From: JAICMB01 sp963838885
GTDB lineage: Bacteria > Acidobacteriota > Terriglobia > Bryobacterales > Bryobacteraceae
Length of the DNA stretch: 64,000 bases
Direction of reading: 5' to 3'
Assembly: GCA_963838885.1 (NCBI GenBank)
Contig: CAWITB010000053.1
Location: forward strand, 19,713-83,712
Below the pieces are notes generated by a model. It was not told the DNA's origin. It worked only from the letters and a program-made list of their open reading frames with translations, and ran no database searches. Shown here in pieces: positions 18,459 to 28,645 of the stretch (positions within the stretch are counted from its first letter, which is position 1; every line of letters starts with the position of its first letter). A program made the position numbers and the translations under genes.

Positions 18459-18764
18459 AGAGAACAGACACAGGATAATAGCTGCTGCGCAAAGCTTAGA
18501 GCATCGTGAACGCTCAAGCCATAGGAATTCCATTGTGTTAGTGGGAACCATGTACAAGCTGTCTTTGTAGACGGTCCCCGGAATCACCGCAATCCCGAGA
18601 CCCCGACGGAACCCGCGGCCACGAGATGAAGAATCTGCAAAGGACCACCGTAGTCCAAGATCGCATCCTTGCTGGGCCACCGTGAATGATAATCTTCCGA
18701 AACGATGGGGCGTATGCTCGCCCGGCGCGAGCGGCGAATGACCCACAATACTTCCGGTCCTTCC
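18459..18764. other. Gap between IS630 remnant and HEPN-like ORF
   Basis: About 300 bases, AT-richer than the flanks. On the minus strand a frame overlapping the end of the HEPN-like ORF runs on to ~18584 (EGPEVLWVIRRSRRASIRP). It could be the true C-terminus of that ORF reached through a frameshift, or a separate fragment. No family recognised. Confidence 0.35.
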
Positions 18765-19346
18765 TTATACGTGCGGCTTTTGCCGCCGAAGGCGGCTCCA
18801 TAGTTGCGCAAAGCGGCTACTCCCACCCAGGCGCCGACAAAGATCCGTTGCTAAATCCACGCCGATTAGAGCAATGAGGTGACAGCATGCGCAGAAGGCC
18901 ACTAGCGGATCGCGGGACACGTTGTAATCGCGACGAACCGACGAACTGTCTCTGATGCGGATGCGACTAACGTACTCAACTGCTTCTGTGCGGGAATTGT
19001 TAAACGGAAACCAAGCTCCATGCCTATGCTGGTAAATCAGCTGATTTCTCATGCCAGACAACCATGTTCCGCCGCCGAGTCCGCCCGACGAAAGAACGTT
19101 TTGAATTTCAGAGGTTTCGCCGACCACGGCAGTTGCCTCTGGCTCATTGAGTGAAGCTACCTCCTGAGCTAAGTCCCCCAGAAAGGAATAAAAACACCTC
19201 CAGAATTGGTCGTGAGCACCGCCACTATCCGCAAGTCTGCCAAGTTCAAAATCGAGTGAGAGCTGCGGGCTCTGGTCCAGGCGACAGAGATATACGCCCG
19301 TGCTTAGCTGTATTGCCGGGTCAAAAAGCGAGGCTATTTGGGTCAT
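18765..19346 (-). CDS. Hypothetical protein with HEPN-like RNx5H motif (5' end uncertain)
   Basis: A coding-looking frame of ~190 residues. The stretch DQFWRCFYSFLGDLAQEV is helical and is followed later by WLSGMRNQLIYQHRHGAWF, in which R-N-x5-H fits the Rx4-6H active site of HEPN RNases, common in abortive-infection and toxin proteins. A last helix DPLVAFCACCHLIALIGVDL fits the paired-helix fold. This is motif-level inference only. The frame runs upstream into the IS256-like element without a clear start, so the gene may have lost its 5' end to that insertion. ATG at 19346 is the first start outside the IS. Confidence 0.42.
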   Translation of the reverse strand: MTQIASLFDPAIQLSTGVYLCRLDQSPQLSLDFELGRLADSGGAHDQFWRCFYSFLGDLAQEVASLNEPEATAVVGETSEIQNVLSSGGLGGGTWLSGMRNQLIYQHRHGAWFPFNNSRTEAVEYVSRIRIRDSSSVRRDYNVSRDPLVAFCACCHLIALIGVDLATDLCRRLGGSSRFAQLWSRLRRQKPHV

Positions 19347-19430
19347 GCGGGCCGCCTGGCTTCCTCCGATTCTAAGGACGCATAATGATCCGAGGGTGAG
19401 TTTTTCTGCAAGAAAAAGGAGAGAGTCGCT

Positions 19431-20627
19431 ATGAAGAGACAATACCAAATCGAACAGCAACGAGCCGTGCAGCAATTCCGCCGGATCGCCACCGAACAGA
19501 ATCCGAACATTCAAATGACGCTCCCTTGGTTGACATCGTCGTTTGTTGAAGGAGGGCTGGGTAACCTGCTGCGGCAGGCTGGGTTGGAGTTGATGCACCT
19601 GGTCATGGACGAGGAAGTAAAGTCGCTAGCCGGCGAGCGCCATCAGCAGCAGGAAGGACGGCGCGTGCATCGCTGGGGCAAGGAAGACGGATATTGCGTG
19701 GTGGACGGGCAGAAGGTGCCGATCCGCAGGACACGGCTGCGCACGGCCGAAAACCGCGAGCAACGTTTGGGCAGTTACGAAATGTTCCAGCGTAGTGGGC
19801 CGATGCAGGCCAGCGTATGGGACAAGATGATGCGCGGTTTGTCGACGCGCAATTACGGCGCAGTGGTGAAGGATTTCCAGGACGCCTATGGAATCGAGAA
19901 GTTCGCGGTGAGCGAGAACTTCATCGAAGCCAGTCGCGAGAAAGTGAAGCAATTGATGGAGCGGCCGCTGACGGGCCTGCAGCTGTGCGCGGTGCTGATT
20001 GACGGCACGCCGTTCAAGGATCGACAGATGGTTGTAGCGCTTGGTATTGGCTGCGATGGACGCAAAATGGTGCTGGGTATCCGCGAAGGAGCAACGGAGA
20101 ATACAACGGTGGTGAGCAGTCTTCTCAATGAACTGGTGGAGCGCGGCTTGGACTTCTCGACGCCGCGGCTTTACATTTTGGACGGAGGCAAAGCGCTGCA
20201 GGCGGCGGTGCGCAAGCATGCGGGCGAGGCCGCGTTCATCCAACGCTGCCAAGTTCATAAAAGACGCAACGTCGTGGATCATTTGCCGGACGAACATAAA
20301 ACCGACGTCAGGAGAAAACTCCAGAACGCCTACTCGATGGCAGACTACGCTGACGCTAAGCACGCGCTGGAGCGTTTGCGCCGCGAGCTCATGGATCTCA
20401 ATCCGAGCGCGGCGCGCAGCCTGGAAGAGGGCATGGAGGAAACTCTCACTGTACACAGGCTACGCGTACCGGACCAACTCCGGCGCACTCTCAGTTGCAC
20501 GAACGTCATTGAGTCCGCTTTTTCTATCGTCGAGAACGTTTGCCGGAATGTGAAACGCTGGCGGAATGGCGATCAAATTGAGCGGTGGGTCGGTTGGGGC
20601 TGCTCGTTGCCGAGCGGCAGTTCGTAA
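19431..20627 (+). mobile_element. IS256-family transposase gene, 3' end frameshifted
   Basis: A 398-residue IS256-type (mutator-like) DDE transposase. Signatures are AVLIDGTPFKDRQMVVALGI (first Asp), LYILDGGKALQAAV (second Asp), FIQRCQVHKRRNV and NVIESAFSIVENVCRNVKRW (catalytic Glu). AAGAAAAAGGAGAGAG just upstream of the ATG is a good ribosome-binding site. After RWVGWG the frame is lost: the usual ending LLVAERQFRKVIGYR is recoverable by changing frame, up to about 20700. I could not define matching terminal inverted repeats. It lies between the HEPN-like ORF and the DGQHR gene, and both seem to lose sequence at its edges. Confidence 0.9.
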
Positions 20628-20678
20628 GGTCATCGGTTATCGCATATTATTGCTGCTTGCTGCGATGGCAACGACGAT

Positions 20679-21818
20679 TCAAAGAAGCCGATTGCGAAAC
20701 GAGCCGCAGTTTATCTTTTGGATGAGAGCGGCATCACCACAGAATGACGCCGCTACGGGCGCGCTCAGGAGTTTGCGTGTCAGGAGGGCACGCCGGGCAA
20801 ATGGCGGACTCTGACCTCTCGGCGCCATCGGCTCCAAGGATGGGTCGCACCATGACGGTCGAATCGCCATCGGGAAGATGGGGCTTACAATCTCTGCGAA
20901 ATTGCCGGACGAGTAGTCCCCGGAGTACCTATCTGAAACGCGCTGTCCAACGGAAGCAAATAGACCCATAACTGCCCTGAATACGACAGGCTTGGCTAAC
21001 AACGGAGTGGCTGACTTTCTTTGCAGAGCCGTGGACGTGCTGATAAGATAATTATTTAGAATTTTGTAAATTTCTTCTGGTCCCTTATCCGGGAATAAGT
21101 CAAGAAGCGGCTTTACGGCTGAATTGAACGTAACTCGCGTGATCTTGTTCTTTTCGGTTTCGAACGGAGCCATCAAGCCCTTGAGGGCGCTTCCCAACTC
21201 GGAGTGAAATCGGTCGAAGATGTCACGGAGAGTCCCTTCGCTAGAATCTTCGATTTCAGCAAGCCGTTTGATATCCAGCAGCAACTGGGCCGGTACCGGC
21301 CTCTGCTTAGTATTTATATCGATGAAAAGGCGAGACTCGTCTCGCCTCGACAGTCCGTTGTAGATGACTACGGGTACGCGAAGCGGCGTCTTCGCTTTCG
21401 AAAAACCGAAGACGCGATGCTGGCCATCGAGAATTAAGAACGCGCCTGGACGATCCAGAAATTCGAGCGTCTTGCCTTTCCCAATTATTCTCAATTCTGC
21501 CGAGGGCTGAGCTGACAGAACAATCGAGTTGGGTATCGTGCCAAGGCCTTCGTCGATGTATTGCGCTATCTCTTTCGCACGCTTCTCGTCTAGCTCCCTT
21601 TGGAAGCCTTGTCTCGGATCTTCCTTGCGAGTGGTTACTGTACAAGTTCTCGCGAGCACGTCGGAGGGCATGGTCAACGTATAGAAGGACCGGCTACCCT
21701 GCCGGACCAGACTCACGCTGTAGCGCAAGCGCGGCAATTCCTCAGGGGGTGTTTTGCGCCGGGAGGGCGCAGATGATTCCGCGACTTGGCTCAATGTCCG
21801 TCCTTTCGATCCATTCAA
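20679..21818 (-). CDS. DGQHR-domain (DndB-like) protein, C-terminus probably replaced
   Basis: A 379-residue protein with the DGQHR motif in FLILDGQHRVFGFSKAKTPL and the companion FIDINTKQRPVPAQLL. These define the family containing DndB, the regulator/accessory of DNA phosphorothioation; stand-alone members cluster with defence genes. The body extends to FAEIVSPIFPMAIRPS, after which the sequence becomes Arg/Ala-rich and overlaps the region where the IS256-like element ends, so the natural C-terminus is probably lost. No dndACDE genes are in the window. Codon use is less GC-rich than neighbouring housekeeping genes, consistent with transfer. Confidence 0.8.
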   Translation of the reverse strand: MNGSKGRTLSQVAESSAPSRRKTPPEELPRLRYSVSLVRQGSRSFYTLTMPSDVLARTCTVTTRKEDPRQGFQRELDEKRAKEIAQYIDEGLGTIPNSIVLSAQPSAELRIIGKGKTLEFLDRPGAFLILDGQHRVFGFSKAKTPLRVPVVIYNGLSRRDESRLFIDINTKQRPVPAQLLLDIKRLAEIEDSSEGTLRDIFDRFHSELGSALKGLMAPFETEKNKITRVTFNSAVKPLLDLFPDKGPEEIYKILNNYLISTSTALQRKSATPLLAKPVVFRAVMGLFASVGQRVSDRYSGDYSSGNFAEIVSPIFPMAIRPSWCDPSLEPMAPRGQSPPFARRALLTRKLLSAPVAASFCGDAALIQKINCGSFRNRLL

Positions 21819-21865
21819 TGTTTATATTATTCTACCCGCCACACGGAGCCCTCCTCGGCCTTGTC

Positions 21866-22230
21866 CGGCGGGAGATGATCGTTCAACTCGGCGTAGAAGC
21901 GAAAGGCGGCGCGCGATGGCCCGGCCACACGCCCATGTTAGCGCCGCTTCCTTTTAGCGTCCTACTGTCCGACTCGAATGAACGCGTTTGCGGGCGAGGA
22001 AAATCCGCCGATGGTGATGACGACAACTAGATCCCCGTTCGAGACCGCTTCCGGCACGCGCAAGTTCAACTGGTATAAGCCGGCGTTACCGGGAACAACT
22101 CCGGCGTAAAGAATGTCGGCTGCGTCCACGGCGATTCCTCCGAACGAGACGGTAACGGGGGCATTAACCTGTGCGGCGGCGCGGGGGATATCGCCGGGCT
22201 GGGCGGGCGTGAAGCTCGCGCCCGAGGTCA
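21866..22230. repeat. 366-bp direct repeat, copy 2
   Basis: Second copy of the segment at 17754-18119, same orientation. It carries only the first ~21 codons of the Mut7-C gene, then jumps to unrelated sequence, so it was derived from the locus at copy 1. Its TIGR03437 end is in better shape than that of copy 1 and continues beyond the repeat. Confidence 0.93.
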
Positions 22231-22290
22231 GCCCCGGCGCTCCGGCGTAAGAACCGGTAATGGCATTGATCGCGGCGATAGGTCATGGCC
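21962..22290 (-). pseudogene. TIGR03437-type C-terminal domain remnant, copy 2
   Basis: On the minus strand the frame reads ITGSYAGAPGLTSGASFTPA, then VNAPVTVSFGGIAVDAADIL and GNAGLYQLNLRVPEAVSNGD, ending SSPANAFIRVGQ at a proper stop (21962-21964). This is the C-terminal domain characteristic of Solibacter secreted proteins. It extends ~60 bp further upstream than copy 1 and is then cut by the ISL3 remnant. The rest of the protein is absent. Confidence 0.8.
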
Positions 22291-22336
22291 GTCCGGGTTC
22301 AACAAAAATAGAAAAACTCCGGAGAGGCGGACTGCA

Positions 22337-22912
22337 TTGTTACCGGCGCCGCATTGCTTGTCTGCGCGCCGGCGGCATCGCAGTTTGTGGTCACTTGGAT
22401 GCTTGCGTTCCTACCTAAAAGTCATTCGCGAGAAATGCTCCGAGGCGCTTCACATCCTCGATCGTTTTCACATCGTGGCGAAAATGAACAAGGCGCTGGA
22501 CGAAGTCCGAGCGGGAGAATCGCGCCGCATGGCAAGCGAGGCGGCGTGCCCGTGCTGAGGAAGTCGCGCTGGCTGCTGCTCAAACGCGAAGCGAATCTGA
22601 AGACGGAACAGCGCTTCCGGTTGCGCGATCTGCTCCGTTACAACCTGAAGACCTTACGTGCTTACGTTCTTAAGGAAACCTTTCAGCAGCTCTGGGATTA
22701 CAACTCGCCCGTATGGGCCAAAAAGTTCCTCGATGACTGATGTCGCCAAGTGATGCGCTCGCGCATCGCGCCCATGAAGAACATCGTCCGGTCTCTCCGC
22801 CTGCACCGCGAACTGATCCTCAACTATTTCCGCGCTCAGAAGCTGCTTTCCAGCGGAGTTGTCACTCATTGGCAAGTTGCCCGAGCCGGAATCGACCCAC
22901 GAATTGTTCTGA
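22337..22912 (+). pseudogene. ISL3-family transposase remnant
   Basis: Three consecutive frames give successive pieces of an ISL3 transposase: SYLKVIREKCSEALHILDRF with HIVAKMNKALDEVR; then RFRLRDLLRYNLKTLRAYVL; then LHRELILNYFRAQKLLSSGV, and finally the terminal LIGKLPEPESTHELF before a stop at 22910-22912. The block normally between SSGVV and the terminus (EGLNNKAK...) is deleted. The N-terminal half is absent. The element is dead. Confidence 0.87.
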
Positions 22913-22918
22913 CGAACC

Positions 22919-25519
22919 CTAAAATTCAAATCTGCCCGAAAGCTGCAGACGGCGCGGCGGCTTTGCCGCGACCGCCTGGCCAAAGAACGGCGAACTGAGG
23001 TCGCCGACAAAGGTCGCGTAGTTGACCCGGTTCGTCACGTTGAACGCGTCCAGACCAACCGTAAATCGCGGTCCTTCTTTCTTCTGCGTTAAGAGGAAAA
23101 CGTGCGACCAGCGCAGGTCCAGCTCCGCGAAGCCCGGGCCTTCGAGGGAATTGCGGGGGACGCCCGGCGGACGGGCATTAGCGTACCCTGTATGGTACTC
23201 GTCGAGACCCGTTGTTTCCGTGTAGGGCATTCCGGAATTCATGAACAAGCCGACGCCAATATCGAGATACTTCGCGGCATGAATCGTCCCGAGCAGGTTG
23301 AGCCTGTGGCGGGCGTCGTAGTCGGCCCGCGACCATTCGCCGGAGAGATCGTAATTGTTGGCCGGGAAGGCATTAATCCCCGCGCCGCGCGTGCTGATCG
23401 AATAATTGCCGGGAACATCGTTGTAGGTGCGGCCCAGCGTGTATTGCGCCATGCCCTGAAAAAAGCGCGTGAGCCGCCCGCGAAAGGCGATCTCCAAGGA
23501 ATTGCTTTCAAGATGCCCGGACGATTCGATCTGCCGGTACACTCCGATGGCGGGATTGGGCCGCGCCGCATAATCTGGCGGCAATGGGGCGTTTACATCG
23601 CGGGAGCGGAACAGCCCCACGCCCCGCGAGGCCCAATATGTAATCGACAGTGTGGAGCCCGGATGAAGCTGCCGTTCCAAACCCATGCTGAATTGCGCGA
23701 GGTAGGGCAGCTTCACCGTGGGATCGAGCCGCGTGATGGAGGTGGGCATGGCGGCCAGCGCCGCGGGATCGGGAATCGCGGGATAGGAGGGATCGGTCAA
23801 GACCACCTGGCGCAGACGCAATCCGTTGTAGCGCTCCAGATCGAAGATGGGCGCGTTACCGGTGCGGTCGTAAAAGATTCCGCCTCCAGTCCGCAACACC
23901 GTCCTGTGGCTCTTCCCCATCGCATAGGCAAGGGACAGGCGCGGCGAGACGTTGTTGTTGTCGTGAAAATAATTTTGCCAGTCGTAGCGCACGCCCGCGG
24001 AAATCGTGAGGTTGGGCCGCATACGATAATCGTCCTGGACAAAGCCGCCCAACACCGTTTCGACGAAGACGACGTGCCCGTCTCCCTGCTGCTGAATGAA
24101 CGAGTAGGGCCGGCGCTCGACGTAATCCTGGAGCGTAGAGAAATAATAGGTTCCCCCCACGTTGGTGTTGTCGTCGAGACCGCGGCGGCTGATGTCGGGC
24201 ACGTTGATGCCGGCGCGAATGTCGTGCTTACCCGCCGACCATGAAACGATCTCGTTCAGGTTCATGTGATTCTCGGTCTGCAGCCGGTCGGCCTGGGCGC
24301 CGCCTCCGGTAAAAGATCCGGGAACGACGATAGCGGGATCGGCGGTGACGCTGGTCGAGGGCGTATGCTGCCGCCCGAAAACGACGCGAAACTGATTGAG
24401 CAAGTGAGGCGCGATCACGAGGCTGTCGTTGTAATACAGCTCGTCTTCCCGGTCTCGCAGGTCGACGCCGGCCTGCGGCAGGACAAACCCGCCCACCCCC
24501 ATGTTCGTCTGCGTGGAATCGTTATAGGAGCCGCGAAAGGTGGCGAGATGGTTGGCGCTGAACTCATGAGTAATGGCGCCGGCAATCTGGGTATCGCGCA
24601 GCGGCGTGGCGGCGGTCTGGCGGAATACTCCGCTGGGAATTTCCGCGAACACGACCGCCTGCAAATCCTCTTCTTCGCGGTCCACCGAGATCAGAAACGA
24701 ATTTTTGCCGCCGCGGCCGAGCGGCCCCACCAGGCTGCCCTCGTAAATGCGCCGCTGCTCGGGAGGACGATCGACGGCGAACGGATCGCGCGCATTCAAA
24801 TGATAATCGCGGAACAGGAAGTTGAAAGTCCCGTGATAGACCTGCGAGGAGGGTTTGGTGATGATCTCAATGCGCCCGCGGCCGGGGCGTGAAAACTCCG
24901 CTGAATAGGGATTCTGATTGATCTTCACCTGCTGGATCGCCGATGCCGAGACCCCGATGTTTTTCTGCTCCATGCCGTCGACGACCAGGGTGACGCCGCT
25001 CGTCCCGATCGAGCCGGGATCGAGAAACTGAGACATGGCCGCTACGTAATTCTGATCGAACACCGGTAGATCGTTCAGCATCTCGCGATCGAGCGTGACC
25101 ACGTCCAGGTTATCGGCCGCGCCCGTGCCGACTTCCGCGACGGACCCGTTTACCGTGACCTCCTGGTGGACGCCTGCGAGCGACAGTTGTATGCGCACCG
25201 GCGCGGGCGAACGGTCTTTGATGGCGACGCGAACGGTCTGGCTCGCGAAGCCCTCGCGATGCACATCAATCTCGTAAGAGCCGCGGGGCAGACCGGGGAC
25301 GCGAAATTGACCCATGTGGTCCGTCCGCGCTTTCGCGATTGCAGCCGCGCCGCGCGGGTGAACCTCGACGCCGGCGTCGGGAACTCCGGCGCCGCTCGGA
25401 TCGCTTACGATTCCCGAAATCCAAAACGGGCCCGCTGGCGCCTGGGCCGGCGCGGACACCGCGAAGCAGGCCAACCAGGCAAGCGCAACCAGGAGCAAGC
25501 GCAACAGAAGCAACCGCAT
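22919..25519 (-). CDS. TonB-dependent receptor-like outer-membrane protein with carboxypeptidase-regulatory-like domain
   Basis: An ~866-residue outer-membrane protein of the Oar-like type abundant in Acidobacteria. The ATG at 25519 starts a signal peptide (MRLLLLRLLLVALAWLACFAV). Then comes a carboxypeptidase-regulatory-like beta-sandwich (ISGIVSDPSGAGVPDAGVEV, FRVPGLPRGSYEIDVHREGF), a plug-like region (VTLVVDGMEQKNIGVSASA, PYSAEFSRPGRGRIEI) and a long beta-barrel ending RLQLSGRFEF, with the terminal Phe needed for barrel assembly. It should import or bind a large substrate such as an oligosaccharide or peptide; the ligand is unknown. The frame is fused to murJ only through an indel in murJ. 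Confidence 0.88.
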   Translation of the reverse strand: MRLLLLRLLLVALAWLACFAVSAPAQAPAGPFWISGIVSDPSGAGVPDAGVEVHPRGAAAIAKARTDHMGQFRVPGLPRGSYEIDVHREGFASQTVRVAIKDRSPAPVRIQLSLAGVHQEVTVNGSVAEVGTGAADNLDVVTLDREMLNDLPVFDQNYVAAMSQFLDPGSIGTSGVTLVVDGMEQKNIGVSASAIQQVKINQNPYSAEFSRPGRGRIEIITKPSSQVYHGTFNFLFRDYHLNARDPFAVDRPPEQRRIYEGSLVGPLGRGGKNSFLISVDREEEDLQAVVFAEIPSGVFRQTAATPLRDTQIAGAITHEFSANHLATFRGSYNDSTQTNMGVGGFVLPQAGVDLRDREDELYYNDSLVIAPHLLNQFRVVFGRQHTPSTSVTADPAIVVPGSFTGGGAQADRLQTENHMNLNEIVSWSAGKHDIRAGINVPDISRRGLDDNTNVGGTYYFSTLQDYVERRPYSFIQQQGDGHVVFVETVLGGFVQDDYRMRPNLTISAGVRYDWQNYFHDNNNVSPRLSLAYAMGKSHRTVLRTGGGIFYDRTGNAPIFDLERYNGLRLRQVVLTDPSYPAIPDPAALAAMPTSITRLDPTVKLPYLAQFSMGLERQLHPGSTLSITYWASRGVGLFRSRDVNAPLPPDYAARPNPAIGVYRQIESSGHLESNSLEIAFRGRLTRFFQGMAQYTLGRTYNDVPGNYSISTRGAGINAFPANNYDLSGEWSRADYDARHRLNLLGTIHAAKYLDIGVGLFMNSGMPYTETTGLDEYHTGYANARPPGVPRNSLEGPGFAELDLRWSHVFLLTQKKEGPRFTVGLDAFNVTNRVNYATFVGDLSSPFFGQAVAAKPPRRLQLSGRFEF

Positions 25520-25608
25520 CCAGCTTGACCATAGCAGCCCAACCTTAAAATCGCCTGAAGGCGCCCCGAATCCTTTCTTCAGCTTCCCGCCCGCATCCGC
25601 GGATCGAT

Positions 25609-27232
25609 CTACGAGCGTAGACGCCGCAGCAACGGATTCAAAAGCGTGCGGGTCGCAAGGTCCACCTCCGCCACCCGCAACAGCCGGCATGCGGCATAAA
25701 GTACGGCTAATCCGAGAGGAATCGAAACGCCCAGGTCGGCCAGATGCGCCAGCGCCGAATGCCCCAAACGCGATTGCATGAAGTGGCTCGAGCACCACAC
25801 CGCGCAGCCCATCGCCAGCGATGCCGCGGCGATGCGCCACAAACTGTCCGCCAGCTCCGCCCCATGAATCCCCCCGATGCGCTTCGTCAAAATCGTGAAC
25901 AGCGCCACCGCGCCGAAAATCGCGACAGCCGAAGTGGACAGCGCCAAGCCGGCGTGCCCCATATGCGACCGCTTCGAGCATCGTCGCCGCCATGGAATAA
26001 TTCACGGCGATCGAGATCAGGCTCACGATCATGGGCGTACGCGCGTCGTGCAAAGCGTAAAAGGCGGGGTTCAGCACCTTCAGCGCGGAATATCCGGCCA
26101 GCCCAATGGCATAGCAGGAGAGCGCCAGGGCCGTTTGGCGCGTGTCGAAGAGAGTGAATTTCCCGCCCTGATAAATCGCTCCGATAATCGAACGGCCCAG
26201 CACGATCAGCCCGATCGACGAAGGAATCGTCAACAGAAACACCATTCCGAGCGAGCGCGACAGCGTGCGGCGGAACTCGTCCATGTTCCCCGCCCCGGCG
26301 CTGCGCGAAATCGACGGCAGCGTCGCCGAGGCGATCGCCACGCCGAACAGTCCCAATGGAAGCTGCATGAACCGGAACGCGAACCCCAGCCAGCTCACCG
26401 GACCATTGCCCGGTATCCGCGATGCGAAATTGGTGTTCACCATGACATTGATCTGCACCGCGGCATTGCCTAGAATCGCTGGACCCATCAGCCGGAAAAT
26501 CTTTCGCAAGCCGGGATGATTCCAGTTGAAATCGAAATGGAAATCGAAGCCTTCCCGATGCAACGAAGGAACCTGCCAGCAAAGCTGCAGCGCGCCTCCG
26601 ATCACCACGCCGATAGCCATTCCGGTAATGGGAGCGATGCCCAGTCTGCTCCCAAGCCAGATGCCGAGAATAACGCCGAAGATGACCGAGCCTAGATTAA
26701 AAAAGGTGGAGGAGATCGCCGGAACTCCAAAGCGGTTGCAGGCGTTCAACACTCCCATGGCCTGCGCGGCCAGCGCTACCAGCAGCAGAAACGGGAACAT
26801 GACGCGAGTCATGTGTACCGCCAGCTCGAATTTGCCGGGCACGTGGTGGAAGCCGGGCGCCAGCAGCTCGACCAGCGCCGGGCTGAACACGATGCCTAAG
26901 ACGCAAAACAGTCCCACGATAAGGATCAGCGCCGTTCCCACCAGGTTCGACAGCACCGCCGCTTTCCGCCGCCCTTCGGCCGCCAGCGTCTGCGTGAAGA
27001 TGGGAACGAAAGCCGACGAGAGAGCGCCTTCCGCGAACAGGTCGCGCGTCAGGTTTGGAATGCGGAATCCCAACAGGAACGCGTCGTACACGAACCCCGC
27101 GCCGAAGTAATGCGCCATCACCTTCTCGCGCACCAAGCCAGTGATGCGCGACAGGAAAACCGCGATGGAAACGATGCCTGCCGAGCGAGCGACGTTGTCG
27201 GCTGGGCGCGGTTCTTGGACCTGGGATGCCAA
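25609..27232 (-). CDS. murJ: Lipid II flippase MurJ (one frameshift)
   Basis: MurJ flips lipid II across the inner membrane for peptidoglycan synthesis and is essential in most bacteria. The first frame opens with a MATE-like core (SIAVFLSRITGLVREKVMAH, FRIPNLTRDLFAEGALSSAF, FTQTLAAEGRRKAAVL) and runs through about eleven membrane helices to NYSMAATMLEAVAYG. At ~25965 the frame shifts, and the remaining helices are found as MGHAGLALSTSAVAIFGAVA through TRTLLNPLLRRLRS, ending at 25609. All parts are present, so the shift is likely a sequence error. Confidence 0.92.
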
Positions 27233-27239
27233 GGAAAGC

Positions 27240-28645
27240 CTAGCCGTTGGGTCCGGCTCGAGCGCGGCCGCCTCCCCTACCGTACTCGTCCAGAAAATGG
27301 GCCACCGTCATGATCCCCGTATAGTAGTTCCGCACGCGGTACTTCTCGTTCGGCGAATGAAGGCCGTCGTCGGGCAATCCGAATCCCATCAGAACGGTGG
27401 GAATGCGCAGGTGTTTGGCGAAATCTCCAACCACTGGAATCGATCCGCCGCTGCGCGTCAGAACGGTCTGCTTACCGAGCATCTCGGAGAAAACGCGCGC
27501 CGCCGTTTGGATCGCGGGGTGGTCCGGGTTGACCATGATGGCCGGGCCGGCGCTCAGAACGCGCACTTCAATCGCGATCCCCTTGGGCGTGTTTTCTTTT
27601 AGAAAAGACGCGAAACGATTCGACGATCTTATTCGGGGTCCTGCCGCGGAACGAGGCGGAAACTCACCTTCGCCGTGGCCACGGCCGGAATCACGGTCTT
27701 CGCCCCCGCGCCCGTGAAGCCGCCCGCGATGCCGTGAACTTCGAACGTCGGCCGCGCCCAGGTGCTCTCCAGCACAGAATATCCCGGCTCGGTCGTCAGC
27801 GCCGTCGCACAGGCCTCGTCTCTTAGAAACGCGGCCTCATCGAACGGCAGACTTTCCCAGCTCTTCTTTTCCTGTTCCGAGGGCGGCTCGACGTCGTCGT
27901 ACATTCCGGGGATGCGAATGTGTCCGTTCTCGTCTTTGCATTTCGCAAGCAATTCGATCAAACCCCACACTGCATTCGGAGCGGCGCCCCCAAAAACTCC
28001 GGAATGCAGATCGCGCGCCGGCCCTCTCGCTTCCACTTCCATATAAATGAGGCCGCGCAGCCCAATGCACAGCGTCGGCAACCCGTCGGCGTAAAGCGAA
28101 GTATCGGAGACCAGCGCGACATCCGCCTTCAGCTTCTCCGCGTTCGCGGCCACATACTGCGCGATCCCGGCCCCGCCGACCTCCTCTTCGCCCTCGATCA
28201 GAACCTTAATATTGACGGGCAGCGTGCCGCTCGTGGCGCGCAGCGCTTCAATGGCCTTGATGTGCGCGTACATCTGGCCTTTGTCGTCCGCCGAACCGCG
28301 CGCATAAATATTCCCATCGCGAATGGTGGGCTCGAAAGGCGGCGTTGCCCAGAGTTCCAGCGGATCCGGCGGCTGCACGTCGTAATGCCCGTAGCACAAC
28401 ACGGTCGGCTTGCCCGCCGCATGCAGCCACTCCCCGTAAACCAGCGGATGTCCGCTCGTCGGGATGATTTCGACTTTCTCTAACCCCGCGCCCCGCAGCG
28501 CATCGGCCACGTAGGCAGCCGCCTTTGCGACATCTCCCTTACGCTCGGGCGTTGTGCTGACGCTCGGAATGCGCAGCAAAGCGAAGAGCTCGTCGAGCAA
28601 GCGCTGCTCGTTGTCGCGCACGAAAGCGTCGATGGTCTGGGGCAT
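27240..28645 (-). CDS. M20-family dipeptidase (one frameshift)
   Basis: A ~468-residue zinc peptidase of the M20/CNDP-like group that hydrolyses dipeptides in the cytoplasm. Metal and catalytic motifs are YGHYDVQPPDP, YARGSADDKGQMYAHIKA, IEGEEEVGG and DTSLYADGLPTL; the dimerisation domain begins near RDLHSGVFGGAAPNA. The first frame ends VPRQDPE (27629); one extra base in CCCCGAATAAG causes the stop, and the second frame continues NKIVESFRVF to VLTRSGGSIPVVGDF and the C-terminal HSPNEKYRVRNYYTG. Intact otherwise. It is just downstream of murJ's divergent end on the same strand? No: it lies immediately upstream of murJ, 7 bp from its start, so the two may be co-transcribed. Confidence 0.9.

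Noticed and set aside
19380..20760. Terminal inverted repeats of the IS256-like element
   Set aside because: The sequence before the transposase (GGGTGAGTTTTTCTGC) has no convincing inverted partner after it, so element ends could not be set.
23102..24244. 380-codon frame antisense to the receptor gene
   Set aside because: Shadow of the true gene; no signal, domain or ribosome-binding site.
22919..27232. A single 1437-codon minus-strand frame joining MurJ to a TonB-dependent receptor
   Set aside because: The frame after the murJ indel is off-register; the real MurJ C-terminus lies in another frame and the receptor has its own signal peptide at 25519. The fusion is an accident of the indel.
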